From: JACMNW01 sp043721855
Lineage (GTDB): Bacteria; Pseudomonadota; Alphaproteobacteria; Rhodobacterales; Rhodobacteraceae
Length of the DNA stretch: 48,108 nucleotides
Reading direction: 5' to 3'
NCBI GenBank assembly: GCA_043721855.1
Contig: JAYSPY010000150.1
Location: 1-48,108 of the forward strand
In this document: positions 17,931-26,643 of the stretch, in pieces
How positions within the stretch are numbered: the stretch's first letter is position 1
How the letters are laid out: every line of letters starts with the position of its first letter
Position numbers and translations under genes: made by a program
Notes under the pieces: generated by a model
Told to the model about the DNA's origin: nothing
What the model saw: only the letters and a program-made list of their open reading frames with translations
The model's database searches: none

Positions 17931-19514
17931 TTACGACTTTTGGAACATGGCGAGCATCCGGCGTGTAACCAGAAAACCCCCCACGATATTGATGGATGCG
18001 ATCAGCACCGAAATGGCGGCAAGGATCACCACCAGCCAGTTGCCCGACCCGATTTGCAACAGCGCCCCGAGGATCACGATCCCCGAAATGGCGTTGGTCA
18101 CCGACATAAGCGGCGTGTGCAGGCTGTGGCTGACGTTCCAGATGACGGAAAAGCCGATGAAACAGGCCAGCGCAAAGACGATGAAATGCTGCATGAACTC
18201 AATCGGCGCATAGGCCCCGATCAAAGCCAGCAACAACCCCGCCCCCACCAGCAGCCCCACCTGCGATTTGGTCTGCGCCTTGAACACCGCGACTTCTTTT
18301 GCGCGACGCTCCACCGGGGTCAGTTCCACCGCCTTGGGCTTTGACTTTGCCGCCGCAATCGCCGCAATCTTGGGCGGTGGCGGGGGATAGGTAATAGCCC
18401 CCGCATGGGCCACCGTCGCCCCGCGGATCACGTCATCTTCCATGTTATGGTTGATCACACCATCTTTCTTTGGCGTAAGATCGGTTATCATGTGCCTGAT
18501 ATTGTTGGAATAAAGCGTCGATGCCTGTGCGGCCATCCGGCTTGGGAAATCGGTATAGCCAACCACCGTGACGCCGTTTTCGCTGACCACTTTTTGGTCT
18601 GGCACCGTCAGATCACAATTGCCGCCACGCTCTGCCGCCAGATCCACCACCACGGATCCGGGCTTCATCATGGCCACCATATCGGCCAGCCACAGCTTTG
18701 GCGCAGGCCGCCCCGGGATCAGCGCGGTGGTGATGACAATGTCCATGTCAGGCGCCAGTTCGCGAAACTTTGCCAACTGCTTTTCACGAAATTCAGGGCT
18801 GGACGGCGCTGCATAACCGCCCGTTGCCGCACCGTCCGCCGCACCGTCCGCCGCCGCCTCAAAATCCAGATAGACAAACTGCGCACCCATGGATTCGATC
18901 TGTTCGGCCACTTCCGGGCGCACATCAAACGCATAGGTCATCGCGCCCAAACTGGTTGCGGTGCCTATCGCGGCCAAGCCCGCCACGCCCGCGCCGATCA
19001 CCAAAACCTTGGCAGGCGGCACCTTGCCCGCCGCTGTCACCTGCCCGGTAAAGAACCGGCCAAAATTGCTGCCCGCCTCGATCACCGCGCGGTAGCCGGC
19101 GATATTCGCCATTGACGACAACGCATCCATCTTCTGCGCCCGGCTGATGCGCGGCACCATATCCATCGCCACAACCGTGGCACCGCGGGCTTTGCAGGCT
19201 TCCAGCAAATCGGGGTTCTGCGCCGGCCAGAAAAAGCTGATCAAGCTCTGCCCATCCCGCAGCAGCTTGACCTCGCGGTCCTCAGGCCCGCGCACCTTCA
19301 CCACCACATCCGCCGCCTTGAACAGGGCGGTGGCGGTTTTCACCACCTCAGCGCCCGCCGCCACATAGGCCGCATCCGAAAATCCGGCCCGCAGGCCCGC
19401 CCCCGTCTCAACCACGCAACTGTGCCCCAGCTTCACCAGCTGAATGGCCGACTCTGGCGTCATCGCAACCCGCGCTTCGCCGTCAAATACCTCTTTGGGT
19501 GCACCGATTTTCAC
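17931..19514 (-). CDS. pntA: NAD(P) transhydrogenase subunit alpha
   Basis: 527 residues from a GTG at 19514 (VKIGAPKEVFDGEARVAMTP), preceded by GGGGGAAGAG; homologues begin at exactly this M/V-KIGAPKE. Domain I is the alanine-dehydrogenase-like NAD(H)-binding part with KVLVIGAGVAGLAAIGTATS and YDF-type catalytic loop text GYTDFPSRMAAQ. A Pro/Lys/Ala-rich linker leads to about four C-terminal membrane helices. It is the undivided (E. coli-like) alpha subunit, in contrast to the split PntAA/PntAB found in some alphaproteobacteria. Confidence 0.95.
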   Translation of the reverse strand: MKIGAPKEVFDGEARVAMTPESAIQLVKLGHSCVVETGAGLRAGFSDAAYVAAGAEVVKTATALFKAADVVVKVRGPEDREVKLLRDGQSLISFFWPAQNPDLLEACKARGATVVAMDMVPRISRAQKMDALSSMANIAGYRAVIEAGSNFGRFFTGQVTAAGKVPPAKVLVIGAGVAGLAAIGTATSLGAMTYAFDVRPEVAEQIESMGAQFVYLDFEAAADGAADGAATGGYAAPSSPEFREKQLAKFRELAPDMDIVITTALIPGRPAPKLWLADMVAMMKPGSVVVDLAAERGGNCDLTVPDQKVVSENGVTVVGYTDFPSRMAAQASTLYSNNIRHMITDLTPKKDGVINHNMEDDVIRGATVAHAGAITYPPPPPKIAAIAAAKSKPKAVELTPVERRAKEVAVFKAQTKSQVGLLVGAGLLLALIGAYAPIEFMQHFIVFALACFIGFSVIWNVSHSLHTPLMSVTNAISGIVILGALLQIGSGNWLVVILAAISVLIASINIVGGFLVTRRMLAMFQKS

Positions 19515-19655
19515 TGTCTCTTCCCCCGTAAGCGGCCACTTTGATGCAGCCAAGCCGATTGCGGCCCCTCACTAAAGGCCACGCAACAATATTTCAAAGG
19601 AAACCTATCCGCTTGCAAGGCGTGATTGGCATATTTCCGACAAATCCGCGCAACT

Positions 19656-20132
19656 TCACAGCCAGCGCCGCACTTTTGCCGCCCATTCGTGAAATTGCGC
19701 GCCGAATTTGGCCCGCAGCCCGGCTTCTTCGCCCAAAATGAACCGCCGTTCCATGACGATGACGAACACCACCACCCAAACCAGCGCACCCAAATCCCAT
19801 CTCAACGCAAGACCTGTCAGGATCAGCGCATCCGCCACATAGATCGGATTGCGCGACCATTGATAAACGCCGTCGGTCATCAGAACGCGCGCCGTCTCGC
19901 GTGGCATCACCGTGGTTCGGGCTTGCCTGAATTGCCGCAAAGACAAGATCATCAGCATCGCGCCCGCCAAAACGCAGGCCAAACCAAGCCAGTCACCAAA
20001 GCCGCCCGCATCCCAAAGAGGCAGAAATAGCGATTGCCCCCAAGCCAGTGCTGCAAACAGCAGCAACCATGTCGGCGGGCTTTCCCATTGCCGCAAAATC
20101 CGCTGCAGGGGGCTAAAGTGTGGCTCCGACAT
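19656..20132 (-). CDS. Isoprenylcysteine/phospholipid methyltransferase-like membrane protein
   Basis: 158 residues from the ATG at 20132, chosen for the AAGGAG site upstream rather than the longer open frame. Four hydrophobic segments and the family text LMTDGVYQWSRNPIYVADAL followed by VVFVIVMERRFILGEEAGLR are typical of the ICMT-like family, whose C-terminal RHP/E-R region binds S-adenosylmethionine. The true substrate of bacterial members is mostly unknown. The gene is divergent from kynU and shares a 159-base promoter region with it. Confidence 0.75.
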   Translation of the reverse strand: MSEPHFSPLQRILRQWESPPTWLLLFAALAWGQSLFLPLWDAGGFGDWLGLACVLAGAMLMILSLRQFRQARTTVMPRETARVLMTDGVYQWSRNPIYVADALILTGLALRWDLGALVWVVVFVIVMERRFILGEEAGLRAKFGAQFHEWAAKVRRWL

Positions 20133-20291
20133 CAACAACTCCTTGCCGATGACAACTGTCCATCCCCGTTCGGCGAAAGGCAAGTCCCTGGCACCGCCCT
20201 GTTTCATTTTAAGCTTGAAATTAAACTGTTGCACGGTATTGCTCCCATCATCCAAAACAGGCAGGCTTGGCACAAAATTGGAGCCCACATA

Positions 20292-21485
20292 TTGACTGAT
20301 TTCGCAGCCACTCGCGCCATGTTTGATCTGCCGGACGGCGTGATTTATCTTGATGGCAACTCGCTTGGTCCCTTGCCAAAAACTGCCGCCGCCCGCGTGG
20401 CACAAGCCGTCACTGCCGAATGGGGCCAACTGCTGATCACCGGCTGGAACAAGGCCGGATGGATGGACCAACCATCGCGCATAGGCGACCGGATTGCCAA
20501 GCTTATCGGCGCAGAACCGGGCACAGTTGTGATGGGTGATACCCTGTCGATCAAGGTCTATCAGGCCCTCGCCTCTGCCTTGGAAATGAACCCCTCGCGC
20601 CGTGTGATCCTGTCCGACACCGGCAATTTTCCGTCAGATTTGTATATGGCCGAAGGGCTGTGCCGCACACTTGGTCAGGGCTATAGCCTTAAAACTGTGG
20701 CTCCCGAAGATCTGTCAGACGCCATTGATGATACAGTCGCAGTCACCCTGATCACCGAGGTTGATTACCGCACCGGCCGCCTGCATGACATGGCAGCGTT
20801 GACAGCCCGCGCCCACGCACATGGCGCACTGACCGTGTGGGATCTGGCGCATTCTGCGGGTGTGTTTCCGGTGCATCTGGCCAAGTGCGACGCCGACTTC
20901 GCCGTTGGCTGCACCTATAAATACCTGAATTCCGGCCCCGGTGGCCCGGCCTTTATCTATGTCGCCCCGCGCCACGCCGATGTCGCCCGCCCGGCCCTGT
21001 CCGGCTGGCTTGGCCATGAAGCGCCGTTTGCCTTTGATCCGTCCTACCGCCCCGGTGCCGGCATCGACCGTATGCGCGTTGGCACCCCGCCAGTTCTACA
21101 GCTCGCAGCCCTCGAGGCCGCACTGGACATCTGGGATCACGCCGATATTGCCGATGTCCGCAGCCAGTCGCTGGCCCTCACCGACCGTTTTATCGCCGGG
21201 GTCGAGGCTACCTGCCCCACCCTGACCCTCGCCACCCCGCGCGCCCATGATCACCGCGCCAGCCAGGTGTCCTTCCGTCATCCAGACGGCTACGCCATCA
21301 TGCAGGCCCTGATCGCGCGTGGCGTGATCGGTGATTTTCGAAGCCCCGATATCCTGCGTTTCGGCTTCACGCCGCTTTACATCACCCTAAGCGATGTCGA
21401 CCGCGCTGTCGAAATCCTGGCGGGCGTCATGGCAAATGCCCTGTGGGACGACCCACAGTACAAAACCCGGGCAAAAGTCACCTGA
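20292..21485 (+). CDS. kynU: Kynureninase
   Basis: 397 residues if the TTG at 20292 is the start (TTGGAG lies upstream and the length equals the family norm); the next ATG at 20322 would remove the conserved N-terminus. Motifs: VIYLDGNSLGPLP, TVWDLAHSAGVFP with the Asp that contacts the pyridine nitrogen, and GCTYKYLNSGPGG with the PLP lysine. It cleaves kynurenine or 3-hydroxykynurenine to (hydroxy)anthranilate and alanine. kynA follows on the same strand after 352 bases, giving a tryptophan-degradation pair. The formamidase between the two steps is not in this window. Confidence 0.93.
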   Translation: MTDFAATRAMFDLPDGVIYLDGNSLGPLPKTAAARVAQAVTAEWGQLLITGWNKAGWMDQPSRIGDRIAKLIGAEPGTVVMGDTLSIKVYQALASALEMNPSRRVILSDTGNFPSDLYMAEGLCRTLGQGYSLKTVAPEDLSDAIDDTVAVTLITEVDYRTGRLHDMAALTARAHAHGALTVWDLAHSAGVFPVHLAKCDADFAVGCTYKYLNSGPGGPAFIYVAPRHADVARPALSGWLGHEAPFAFDPSYRPGAGIDRMRVGTPPVLQLAALEAALDIWDHADIADVRSQSLALTDRFIAGVEATCPTLTLATPRAHDHRASQVSFRHPDGYAIMQALIARGVIGDFRSPDILRFGFTPLYITLSDVDRAVEILAGVMANALWDDPQYKTRAKVT

Positions 21486-21837
21486 TTGTGCAAATTTCAT
21501 CTCTGCTCAAATATCCCCGCCGGAGGCTGCAGCCGCGCCAACCCGCACAGGCCTTTGTCGCCATGCTTACGAATTTTCCAAAATTCGTTTTAAAATTCTG
21601 CGCAGAATTTTACTGCCGCCCCATCCAAACCCGTCTTGGCCAAACCACTCCTGGCCAAACCATCGCCACCCCAACCATCCCCGCACACCCGACCCCGCCG
21701 TTGTGCCGGCCCGCCGCCTGAGCCTGCCTCTGGCGCGTGCTTGGTGCATCTTGTGATCTCGCCTATACTGCAGCACCGCGCACCGTCTGACCCCTCCCAC
21801 CGCGAGGGGGCCCCTTTGCCCGTGATGGAGATGCCAG
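21486..21837. other. kynU-kynA intergenic region
   Basis: No gene. It holds two hairpins at 21570-21611, a 15-base-period duplication of TGGCCAAACCA (21637 and 21652) and Pro/Thr-like low-complexity sequence up to the kynA ribosome site (TGGAG). The hairpins probably terminate kynU transcription, so kynA likely has its own promoter near 21740-21800. Confidence 0.5.
21570..21611. terminator. Two hairpins incl. perfect palindrome AAAATTCTGCGCAGAATTTT
   Basis: The first is GAATTTT-CC-AAAATTC at 21571-21586; the second is a perfect 20-bp palindrome at 21592-21611 ending in TTTT, with a central TGCGCA. The A-rich upstream arm and T-rich downstream arm make it a plausible bidirectional terminator. 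Confidence 0.6.
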
Positions 21838-22734
21838 ATGCCCGATGCCAAATGCCCGATGAACCCTGCCCCTCTTGACGCCCCTGCCTCCCTTGCCCCC
21901 CCCGCCCCCCTTGACCCGGCAACCGACGGCGCGGCCATGTCTTTTGATGGCCATATGTCCTACAGCGATTACCTGCACACCGATGCAATCCTGACCGCCC
22001 AGCACCTGCTGACCGACGCGCATGACGAAATGCTGTTCATCATTCAGCACCAGACATCGGAACTTTGGATGCGGCTTGCCCTGCACGAACTCGACGCCGC
22101 CCGCCGCGCCCTTGCCGCCGACCGTGTCCGCGAGGCGTTCAAAATGCTGGCCCGCATCGCCCGGATATTTGAACAGTTGAACAACGCCTGGGACGTGCTG
22201 CGCACCATGACCCCCGCCGATTATAGCCATTTTCGCGATCAATTGGGGCAATCTTCGGGCTTTCAATCCTGGCAATATCGTCTGATCGAATTTGCCGTCG
22301 GCAACCGTAACACAAACATGCTGCGCCCGCATGCCCACCGCCCTGATCTGCTGGCCAAACTGCAGGCCGAACTCGCCCGGCCCTCACTTTATGACGAGGC
22401 TTTGCGCTACCTTGCCCGCCACGGCACTGCGGTGCCGACCGACGTTCTGACCCGCGATCTGACCCAAGCCTGGCAGGCCGATGACCGGGTGCGCGCCGCA
22501 TGGCAAGGCGTCTACCGCGATCCGCAGGCGCATTGGGAAGCCTACGAGCTGGCCGAAAAACTGGTTGATTTCGAAGATTACTTTCGGCGCTGGCGCTTTA
22601 ACCATGTGACCACCGTGGAACGCGTCATCGGCTTCAAACGCGGAACAGGTGGCACCTCAGGCGTGGCATACCTGCGCCGCATGCTGGACATAGAACTGTT
22701 CCCGGAGCTTTGGCACCTCAGGACCACATTATGA
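21838..22734 (+). CDS. kynA: Tryptophan 2,3-dioxygenase
   Basis: 298 residues; the core starts at MSFDGHMSYSDYLHTDAIL, so the first 33 residues (Pro/Ala-rich) form a non-conserved extension and an internal ATG at 21937 is an alternative start. Signatures: HDEMLFIIQHQTSELWMRL, the heme region WRFNHVTTVERVIGFK and the substrate-binding loop RGTGGTSGVAYLR. The enzyme opens the indole ring of tryptophan to N-formylkynurenine. The ATG at 21838 has TGGAG upstream. Confidence 0.94.
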   Translation: MPDAKCPMNPAPLDAPASLAPPAPLDPATDGAAMSFDGHMSYSDYLHTDAILTAQHLLTDAHDEMLFIIQHQTSELWMRLALHELDAARRALAADRVREAFKMLARIARIFEQLNNAWDVLRTMTPADYSHFRDQLGQSSGFQSWQYRLIEFAVGNRNTNMLRPHAHRPDLLAKLQAELARPSLYDEALRYLARHGTAVPTDVLTRDLTQAWQADDRVRAAWQGVYRDPQAHWEAYELAEKLVDFEDYFRRWRFNHVTTVERVIGFKRGTGGTSGVAYLRRMLDIELFPELWHLRTTL

Positions 22735-22830
22735 GGCTTTGACCATTGCTGCCCGCTCCTCTAGTTTGCGCAAACCTCAGGGATTCTGCGGCAAACACTG
22801 CCGTTTTGATGGGGATTAGGGGCGAATTTG

Positions 22831-23742
22831 ATGATCCGTGGTCTGTTAAAAGCAATCTTGGTCACCGCGATGTGCACGGGCCTTGCCGCGTGTTTGCCCG
22901 CAACACCAACCGGCACCCCGGCCCTTGCCACCCCGCCTGTCGGCAAGACCGATGATGCAGCCTATTTGTCGCGCAAAGACGGGGCCTTCACCCTGCCCGC
23001 GATCGACGTGGCAAAAGTGCCTGCGCAGTTTCGTCGCCAATCGGTGGTTTATGCAACAACCGAAGCCCCCGGAACCATCATCATCAACCCAGCCGCGCGG
23101 ATGCTGCATCTGGTTACCGGCAAGAACAAAGCCATCCGCTACGGCATCGCAGTCGGTCGCGCCGGGTTTGAATGGTCCGGTGTCGCCATCGTCAATGAAC
23201 GCAAGCAGTGGCCGACATGGACCCCGCCTGCCGAAATGATCGCCCGCAAACCAGAACTTGCCGAATTCGAAAAGGGCCAACCCGGCGGCCTGACCAACCC
23301 GCTTGGCGCGCGCGCGCTGTATCTGACCAGCAACGGCGTCGATTATGGCTACCGCATCCACGGCACGCCGGAATGGCAATCCATCGGGTCAAACGCCTCG
23401 TCCGGCTGCATCAGGATGATCAACCAGGACGTGATTGATTTGTTCAACCGCGTGCCGTCTGGCGCGAAAGTCATCGTCCTGAACGCCGATGGATCCATGC
23501 CCTCAGGCCTGAAATTGCCGCCCCCCGCGCCGAAAGTCAAAAAGTCAGTTGCACCAGTTGTTCAGGCAGCGGCCATCGTGATGCCCGCCTTGCCAACCGC
23601 ACCGCCTTTGGCCACGGACCTTGTTGCACCTGCCGCTGTCACACCCACCCCAATCGCGGTGGCCCCGGCGGCGGTTGCTCCTGCAGCACCAGCTTGCGCG
23701 CTGCCCTTGGTCAACGGCCTTTGCCCTGCGCCAAAGCCCTAA
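22831..23742 (+). CDS. L,D-transpeptidase (YkuD domain) lipoprotein
   Basis: 303 residues. The N-terminus has a lipobox (TGLAACLP), predicting a lipoprotein. The YkuD catalytic region is HGTPEWQSIGSNASSGCIRM with the nucleophilic Cys, near residues 175-195. The last 90 residues are Ala/Pro/Val-rich and probably disordered, ending in a short Cys pair (PACALPLVNGLCPAP). The enzyme makes 3-3 peptidoglycan cross-links or links proteins to peptidoglycan. The ATG at 22831 is preferred over the TTG just before it; a GGGGATTAGGGG site is upstream. Confidence 0.88.
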   Translation: MIRGLLKAILVTAMCTGLAACLPATPTGTPALATPPVGKTDDAAYLSRKDGAFTLPAIDVAKVPAQFRRQSVVYATTEAPGTIIINPAARMLHLVTGKNKAIRYGIAVGRAGFEWSGVAIVNERKQWPTWTPPAEMIARKPELAEFEKGQPGGLTNPLGARALYLTSNGVDYGYRIHGTPEWQSIGSNASSGCIRMINQDVIDLFNRVPSGAKVIVLNADGSMPSGLKLPPPAPKVKKSVAPVVQAAAIVMPALPTAPPLATDLVAPAAVTPTPIAVAPAAVAPAAPACALPLVNGLCPAPKP

Positions 23743-23751
23743 GACCAAATC

Positions 23752-23772
23752 GCCCGGCAGCCATTGCCGGGC
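23752..23772. terminator. Hairpin between convergent genes
   Basis: Stem GCCCGGC/GCCGGGC with a 7-base loop, in the 47-base gap between the L,D-transpeptidase and lyxose isomerase stops. There is no clear U-tract; it could serve either strand. Confidence 0.5.
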
Positions 23773-23789
23773 GTCATGTCAGGCAAAGC

Positions 23790-24473
23790 TTAGCCCAGCC
23801 AAAGCGCGTAATCGCTGACCAGCAAATGCCTGGGTGCAACGTCTTCGTCAATCTCGGCAAACCGGCCAATCGCTTCACGAAACACGTTGTCGGTGACATC
23901 GTCGTTCACGGTCGACACCTCGCCTATCAACACATCGCCGCCCTCGCCCCAAAACGCATGCCAATCACCGGGCATCAGGGTCACAGATTCGCCGGGCGCA
24001 AGTTGCAGCTTGTCGCCGGGGCGAAAGTCGCGCGCAATGCCATCACAGATCACCCGACCGCCTTTGTCATAAGCAAAGCGACCCGCATCATCAGACCCAT
24101 AAAGTTCCACCACCAAAGTGGCCCCGCCCCGGTTGATGATGTCTTCCGCCTTGATCACGTGCGTATGCATCGGTGACAGTTGATCTTGCCGCGAAATCAA
24201 CAGCTTTTCGGCGTAACACATACCGCCACCCCGTTGCAGATCGGCCAGTTGCCCATTGCGCAGCGTGAACAGAAACAACCCCATCGCGTCATACCGGCCC
24301 TGCCCGTAATCGGTGATATCCCAGCCCATCCGGCTGTCAACGATCCGCTTTGCATCGCCGCGCGCCTTGAACGCGTCGGGCGACCAATAGGCAAAGGGCG
24401 GCAAAACAAAGCCATAGTGCCGGATCATTTCATCCGCCGCCGCCATAATATCGTTGATCGTTGATCTTTTCAT
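23790..24473 (-). CDS. D-lyxose isomerase-like cupin protein
   Basis: 227 residues from the ATG at 24473, the usual length for D-lyxose/D-mannose isomerases of the YdaE type. The metal-binding cupin motif SPMHTHVIKAEDIINRGG supplies His, His and Glu, and a second His lies in MPGDWHAFWGEGGDVLIGE. It converts D-lyxose to D-xylulose or D-mannose to D-fructose in the cytoplasm. It sits between two terminator-like palindromic regions, so it is probably monocistronic. Confidence 0.85.
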   Translation of the reverse strand: MKRSTINDIMAAADEMIRHYGFVLPPFAYWSPDAFKARGDAKRIVDSRMGWDITDYGQGRYDAMGLFLFTLRNGQLADLQRGGGMCYAEKLLISRQDQLSPMHTHVIKAEDIINRGGATLVVELYGSDDAGRFAYDKGGRVICDGIARDFRPGDKLQLAPGESVTLMPGDWHAFWGEGGDVLIGEVSTVNDDVTDNVFREAIGRFAEIDEDVAPRHLLVSDYALWLG

Positions 24474-24545
24474 CGTGCCGTTTCCCGTTGTAATCCAATG
24501 TCCAATTGACGGCATCGCCGGCACAATGTCACCCGAATAATGCAC

Positions 24546-24587
24546 GGAAACCGCGCGGTTTCCGAAACCGATTTCCGCGCGGAAATC
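24546..24587. terminator. Pair of perfect 18-bp palindromes with CGCGC core
   Basis: GGAAACCGCGCGGTTTCC (24546-24563) and GATTTCCGCGCGGAAATC (24570-24587) stand side by side, immediately after the stop of the 75-residue gene. Each can fold into an 8-9-bp stem. They probably terminate transcription from 25626 leftward before the lyxose isomerase promoter. Confidence 0.55.
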
Positions 24588-24589
24588 GC

Positions 24590-24817
24590 CTAAGACAACC
24601 GCCGTATCGGCTCATTATTGCAAAAGATCACGAACTGACCGGCGTTTTCAACAACCGGATAGCCCCGCCGTCGCGTTTCAGCCAGCAAAACGTCGCGGCC
24701 GATATAGCGTTCCACATCGCGCACTTTGCGGCGGATCACCTCACCATCGCGCGCGGCTTTCGACCCGAAGAGTTCGGCAAAAAACTGTTGCGGGGTAAAA
24801 GGCGGCAAAGCTGACAT
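24590..24817 (-). CDS. Conserved small hypothetical protein
   Basis: 75 residues: a helical region PFTPQQFFAELFGSKAARDG, then VIRRKVRDVERYIGRDVLLA and a C-terminal strand pair ending GQFVIFCNNEPIRRLS. I believe similar small proteins occur in other Rhodobacteraceae, but I know no function. The ATG at 24817 was chosen because the sequence upstream is antisense-type shadow. It lies 23 bases after the glutamine amidotransferase stop on the same strand and is likely co-transcribed with it. Confidence 0.65.
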   Translation of the reverse strand: MSALPPFTPQQFFAELFGSKAARDGEVIRRKVRDVERYIGRDVLLAETRRRGYPVVENAGQFVIFCNNEPIRRLS

Positions 24818-24840
24818 GCGGCCAGCCTGCACCACCTCGG

Positions 24841-25626
24841 TTAATAAAGCGCTAATGCGCTTTTTCCCCTGGCCCAAGCCGCAACCGCCGCGCCAAAGGC
24901 CGCAAACAACGGCCGCGATACCGGATCGTCCGCCGCATTCCATTCCGGATGCCACTGCACGGCGAATGTGAACCCCGGCGCGTCGGCCACATAAATTGCC
25001 TCTGGCGTGCCATCCGGCGCTTCGCCGTCCACCACAATGCGCGCACCTGCCCGGGCAATACCTTGCCCATGCAGGGTATTGGTCATCACCTCTGACGCGC
25101 TCATCAATTTGTGAAACGGCCCGCCTTCGGTAAACTTCACCACATGGCGCAGCGCAAACTTTTCTTCCAACGTGCCATCGGGCGGCATGCGGTGGTTCAT
25201 CCGCCCGGGCAGATCGCGAATTTCGGGGTAAAGCGTGCCGCCCATCGCCACATTCACCTCTTGAAAGCCGCGACATATGCCCAAAAAAGGCTGACCACGT
25301 TCGACACAGGCACGCACCAATGGCAAGGTTATCGCGTCGCGGTTGCGGTCAAACGCGCCGTGTTCGGGTGTTTCATCCTCGCCATATTCTGATGGGTGCA
25401 CATTGGGTCGCCCGCCGGTCAGCAAGAACCCATCGCACAGGTCCAACAATTCCGGCACCGACACGAGGCGCGGGTCAGACGGGATGATCAGCGGGATACA
25501 ACACGACACATGTGCCAGCGCGCAGGCATTCATAGTGCCGCTGGCGTGAACCTCATAGTTTTCACTCATCAGGCTGGTGTTGCCGATAATGCCAACCACA
25601 GGTCGGCGCTGCGATGCACGGGGCAT
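24841..25626 (-). CDS. Class I glutamine amidotransferase-like hydrolase (PuuD type)
   Basis: 261 residues from the ATG at 25626 (a TTG eight codons upstream is possible). The nucleophile elbow is FLGICRGFQEVNVAMGG, with catalytic Cys near residue 110; His-x-Glu is in VQWHPEWNA. The N-terminus PVVGIIGNTS and the LTGGRPNVHPSEYG loop are as in gamma-glutamyl-GABA hydrolase. The likely reaction is hydrolysis of a gamma-glutamylated amine in putrescine catabolism; the precise substrate is inferred from family only. Confidence 0.82.
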   Translation of the reverse strand: MPRASQRRPVVGIIGNTSLMSENYEVHASGTMNACALAHVSCCIPLIIPSDPRLVSVPELLDLCDGFLLTGGRPNVHPSEYGEDETPEHGAFDRNRDAITLPLVRACVERGQPFLGICRGFQEVNVAMGGTLYPEIRDLPGRMNHRMPPDGTLEEKFALRHVVKFTEGGPFHKLMSASEVMTNTLHGQGIARAGARIVVDGEAPDGTPEAIYVADAPGFTFAVQWHPEWNAADDPVSRPLFAAFGAAVAAWARGKSALALY

Positions 25627-25866
25627 GTTCAAAGGCCAAACTTTCCACAACTGATCAAGATCATAACCACAAAATAGGGCATCATCACGCCTGATGTAAG
25701 ACTACATTTCGTGCGCCAGCGCGCAAGCCTCTTTGCCCAAAGGCAGGCCTGCACCCATTTGTGCGCCGCACCGCTTTGCAAAGTGGCACCCTATGCATCA
25801 AGCGCCCCCTGTTGTGCCACATCATCAGGCAAAGGAAAAACCATGATCGCGCAGCCCGTAACGGCC

Positions 25867-25931
25867 CCGTTTGTCCGTCCCGCTTGCCCGCTCCGCTTGC
25901 CCGCTCCGCTTGTCCGCCCCGCTTGCCCGCC
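25867..25931. repeat. 13-bp tandem repeat, five units
   Basis: Unit CCGCTTGCCCGCT. Copies at 25880 and 25893 are identical, those at 25906 and 25919 differ by one or two bases, and the copy at 25867 matches at 9 of 13. 13 bp is not a multiple of 3, which argues against coding constraint. Possible slipped-strand variable locus. Confidence 0.8.
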
Positions 25932-26000
25932 CCGGTTTTGCCGCCGCAATCGCCCGTTGCCAGGCCCGCCGCCCACGGTGAAAATGCCAAACAGAGGGGC

Positions 26001-26153
26001 ATGGATCTGCCTTGTGCCATGATGACTGACAGCATGACCAAGTATTCCGGCAATCCGGATGTGGAATCCATTTACAGCATGATCAAGCTGCTGTTGGCCG
26101 TGCGCGGATCGTTTTGCAATCCGCCAAAAGCGTGGTCACCGCACAAGCGGTGA
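26001..26153 (+). CDS. Possible small protein, 50 residues, unrecognised
   Basis: Reading MDLPCAMMTDSMTKYSGNPD followed by VESIYSMIKLLLAVRGSF. It has an amphipathic helix-like segment and a GAGGGG directly before the ATG, though spaced too tightly for a good ribosome site; the ATG at 26019 is an alternative. It may be a relic or a real small protein. No family recognised. Confidence 0.22.
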   Translation: MDLPCAMMTDSMTKYSGNPDVESIYSMIKLLLAVRGSFCNPPKAWSPHKR

Positions 26154-26196
26154 AATCAAATGGATGACCGAATGTCTTGCGAAAAGCGGCGGCTGA

Positions 26197-26643
26197 TCAC
26201 AGCTTGATGTCGTAGGTCACCCAAGGGGTGGCCACTGCCAAACGGTCGTAAACAGCCCGCGCACGAGCATTATCGGCTGCCGTGATCCAACGGATCACGC
26301 TCCATCCCCGCGCGCGGCCAATCGCCTCGATGCCCCCAATCAATGCCTGCGCCGCCCCCGATCCGCGCGCATCAGGGTCCACGAACAAATCGTCCAGAAA
26401 CCCACCAACGCTGGCAGACAGCGGTCGGCGAAAGGCGCGAAAATGCGCAATGCCAATGACTTGACCTGCGGCGTCAACCGCAACCAGCCCTTCCACCTCG
26501 CAGGCCGGATCCTGCAGCCAGCCCCAAACCGTGGCCCGCATCGCACCCGTTTGCGCCACCTTGTAAAAATCAGCGTAACCCGCGTAAAGCCGCAGCCACG
26601 CGGCCTGATCGCCCGCTTCAACCGCACGCACTGAAATGCTCAT
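26197..26643 (-). CDS. GNAT-family N-acetyltransferase
   Basis: 148 residues, one GNAT domain. The acetyl-CoA-binding motif A reads DLFVDPDARGSGAAQALIGG (R-G-S-G-A) near residues 85-104; the following WITAADNARARAVYDRL is motif B. The start codon overlaps the stop of the upstream aminotransferase as ATGA, so translation is coupled. Acceptor unknown; association with an amino-acid enzyme suggests an amine or amino-acid derivative. Confidence 0.85.
   Translation of the reverse strand: MSISVRAVEAGDQAAWLRLYAGYADFYKVAQTGAMRATVWGWLQDPACEVEGLVAVDAAGQVIGIAHFRAFRRPLSASVGGFLDDLFVDPDARGSGAAQALIGGIEAIGRARGWSVIRWITAADNARARAVYDRLAVATPWVTYDIKL

Larger units (their letters stand above)
25627..26196. other. 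Gene-poor interval with tandem repeat
   Basis: No well-supported gene in about 570 bases. It contains a 13-bp tandem repeat (25867-25931) and a possible small ORF (26001-26153). Several overlapping open frames are Pro/Cys/Arg-rich products of the GC-rich repeat and look spurious. Confidence 0.5.

Noticed and set aside
15481..19115. Long plus-strand ORFs opposite PAP2, pntB and pntA
   Set aside because: They mirror well-supported minus-strand genes and show no domain.
25867..25931. CRISPR array
   Set aside because: Units are 13 bp, contiguous and without spacers; no cas genes are present.
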